Made by a program: the position numbers and the translations under genes. Source: Folioceros fuciformis (taxonomy: Eukaryota > Anthocerotophyta > Anthocerotopsida > Anthocerotales). From it: DNA of 42,171 nucleotides. Where the stretch lies: positions 1 to 42,171 of the forward strand of contig JBNGIO010006284.1 of NCBI GenBank assembly GCA_049999805.1, in the 5' to 3' direction. Shown here in pieces: positions 40,626-42,171 of the stretch. How positions within the stretch are numbered: position 1 is the first letter of the stretch; every line of letters starts with the position of its first letter. The notes under the pieces are model-generated. The model was not told the DNA's origin. It did no database searches and saw nothing but the letters and a program-made list of their open reading frames with translations.

Positions 40626-42171
40626 TACCTACTTCTTTTTGCGTAGCAGGTCCCCCCGACACACCCTTGCTTAGTCGATGTTGTGTTCTATCCTCCTCTT
40701 CCTCCCCCAATAGAGCCTCAGTGTATACCACTTCCCGTCTCCGCCTTCGCCAGCGACTCTGCGGCAATCGGGTGGACTCCGTGCTCTGCCCACCTTTCCT
40801 TGACATTATATCCTACCTTGTACCATGGGGTGGAGGAATTCTCCCTGCTCCCACGCCACCTCCAACATGTCAATTGATGTAGGCCTCAATAGCCTCCAAT
40901 TCCACCATCAAGGCCCCTCGTGTTCTTCCCTGCATGCACTTCTTGATAATCTCCTAACAATTTGTTCCCATCGCTGCACATCCAAGTAAACCCGCCGCAG
41001 GATTTGTCCTTACTCCCCATAGACTGCCTTCCATAGCCTCCCCACATTGCTCTAGGCCCAGCTCCTAGCTACAATGGCGGCTATGTCTTTGGCATTGTCA
41101 CTCCCTCCTGAGGCTGCTTTCACATGGTACCCCCTCCACTCCACTTGCAGCTCCTACAACATCCGCAACTGCCCCTCAAGGTCCAGTCGACTTGCAGGTA
41201 TGCCTTCACGTACCTCTCACCTTCACAGGCATTGAAACCGGCATACTAAGAATATGGTTCCACACCTAACCCATTTTTAGTTGCCTCCACAGCCCCCTAG
41301 AGTCCTCCCTTTAGGTACCCTTTACCNNNNNNNNNNNNNNNNNNNNNNNNNNNNNNNNNNNNNNNNNNNNNNNNNNNNNNNNNNNNNNNNNNNNNNNNNN
41401 NNNNNNNNNNNNNNNNNNNNNNNNNNCCATCCCTATTTGTCTGGTGTTCTAGCCAAGCAACGAATACCTACCAGGCAAGCACACCTGCCGGCTACAAAGC
41501 ACTAGATCAGAGCAAGTGCCACAACTGCATATGGTGGACAAGTAGCGATAGTTATAATTGCATATACCAAAGAGGCTGCCCCACATACAACCCATGTACC
41601 AGTAACTCCCAAATAGTTGTTCCAGGGGACCCGCCTTCGTCGACCTATCCACGCCATCTCCCACTCCACTCCCCTTGTTGTTGTCATTTATACTAGCCCC
41701 CGACCTCCAATGCTCTTGCGTACTGCACTACAACAGTCCCCAGCCCGCTATGTCGTGGTGGTTGCAAAGATAGAACCCACCTTAGGTTCTGGCCTATTGC
41801 TTGCCTCAACACGACATTCGAGTTGCCCGTAGTCACCAGAGAAGCGAATGATTCCGCTTCCATGCCAAAGATTTGTGTCGCAGCTGAGAATGCTGTGGCC
41901 CACACTCACCCCACTCCATTCGTTGAGCAAGATGCGGACCCAATACATGTCTGAGCTTCCCCTCCATTCTCCGCATTTTCTACAGCTGTTGGCTTGCAAT
42001 GTCGTTCGGCAATAGTTCAGCTAGCAAACAATAGAAATTGGGAGGTGTCGATGTTGTTAATGACCACTATTGCTTGAATGTAGCTCAATAAGATCATCTT
42101 TCTAGTGATTGCCGCCTTCATGCAATCCAATGTCCACCATTCCATCTTCGTGGGCAAGAGACTGGGGTTCA
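40626..42171. other. No gene recognised beyond the retrotransposon
   Basis: Minus-strand translation of about 40860-41200 gives a protein-like stretch broken by single stops (for example RRVYLDVQRWEQIVRRLSR), and minus 41748-41999 is open. Neither matches a domain I know. They may be relics of another transposable element. The interval also contains the N gap at 41327-41426. Confidence 0.4.
41327..41426. other. Assembly gap (100 N)
   Basis: Exactly 100 N, a placeholder for a gap of unknown size. Flanks are not identical to each other. Confidence 0.95.

Noticed and set aside
40640-40665. Possible inverted copy of the candidate LTR start (reverse complement of TGTGTCGGGG)
   Set aside because: Similarity does not extend beyond about 10 bp, so it is not evidence for a 3' LTR.

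Overview
This window is nuclear DNA of a land plant. The coding genes are interrupted by short GT-AG introns, mostly about 50-150 bp, and the gene set is plant-typical: a DYW-type PPR organelle RNA-editing factor, a serine carboxypeptidase-like protein, a plant LACS8/9-type acyl-CoA synthetase, a BAC2-type mitochondrial carrier and a degenerate Ty1/copia element. Compact introns, a DYW protein encoded by one exon, and the style of its PPR and DYW motifs suggest a seed-free plant (bryophyte, lycophyte or fern grade). I cannot name the genus from the sequence alone. Three runs of N (13238-13337, 26007-26016, 41327-41426) show it is a scaffolded draft.

Layout. At 1-1200 (minus) is the N-terminal 400 residues of a long-chain acyl-CoA synthetase, cut by the window edge. 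A 50-bp minisatellite lies upstream of it. At 3177-4805 (plus) is a two-exon serine carboxypeptidase-like gene behind an AT-rich, internally duplicated promoter. At 5020-7305 (minus), convergent with it, is a single-exon PPR-DYW gene whose N-terminus carries an OSB-like PDF motif. At 8566-16613 (minus) is a KIF15/KIN-12-type kinesin for which I could trace about 25 exons with consistent reading phase. After about 2.7 kb with no recognised gene and a tRNA-Arg-derived relic (19322-19419), the interval 19646-25899 (plus) holds a ten-exon gene for a roughly 1,790-residue protein. It joins an EMB8-like alpha/beta-hydrolase fold to a C-terminal CAAX-protease (CPBP) domain, and its first intron is GC-AG.

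The second half has a small DNRRL-motif protein (26225-26728, minus), a nested tandem-repeat block (28690-29700), a BAC2-like mitochondrial basic amino-acid carrier (30481-31533, plus), an intronless ARPC2 gene for an Arp2/3 complex subunit (32157-33116, plus), a decayed PPR pseudogene (33770-34310), an unidentified two-exon coding fragment (36127-36798, plus), and a degenerate copia retrotransposon (about 37819-40625) with no reverse transcriptase.

The genes are unrelated housekeeping and organelle genes, not an operon or pathway cluster. Loose themes are organelle function (PPR editing factor, mitochondrial carrier, probably plastid hydrolase-protease, possibly LACS) and the cytoskeleton (kinesin-12, ARPC2). 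I found no clearly new multi-gene system. The most noteworthy items are the PDF-motif plus PPR-DYW architecture with an unusual C-terminus, the hydrolase-protease fusion whose hydrolase nucleophile position lacks serine, the GC-AG intron, and the relics (PPR pseudogene, tRNA-like element).
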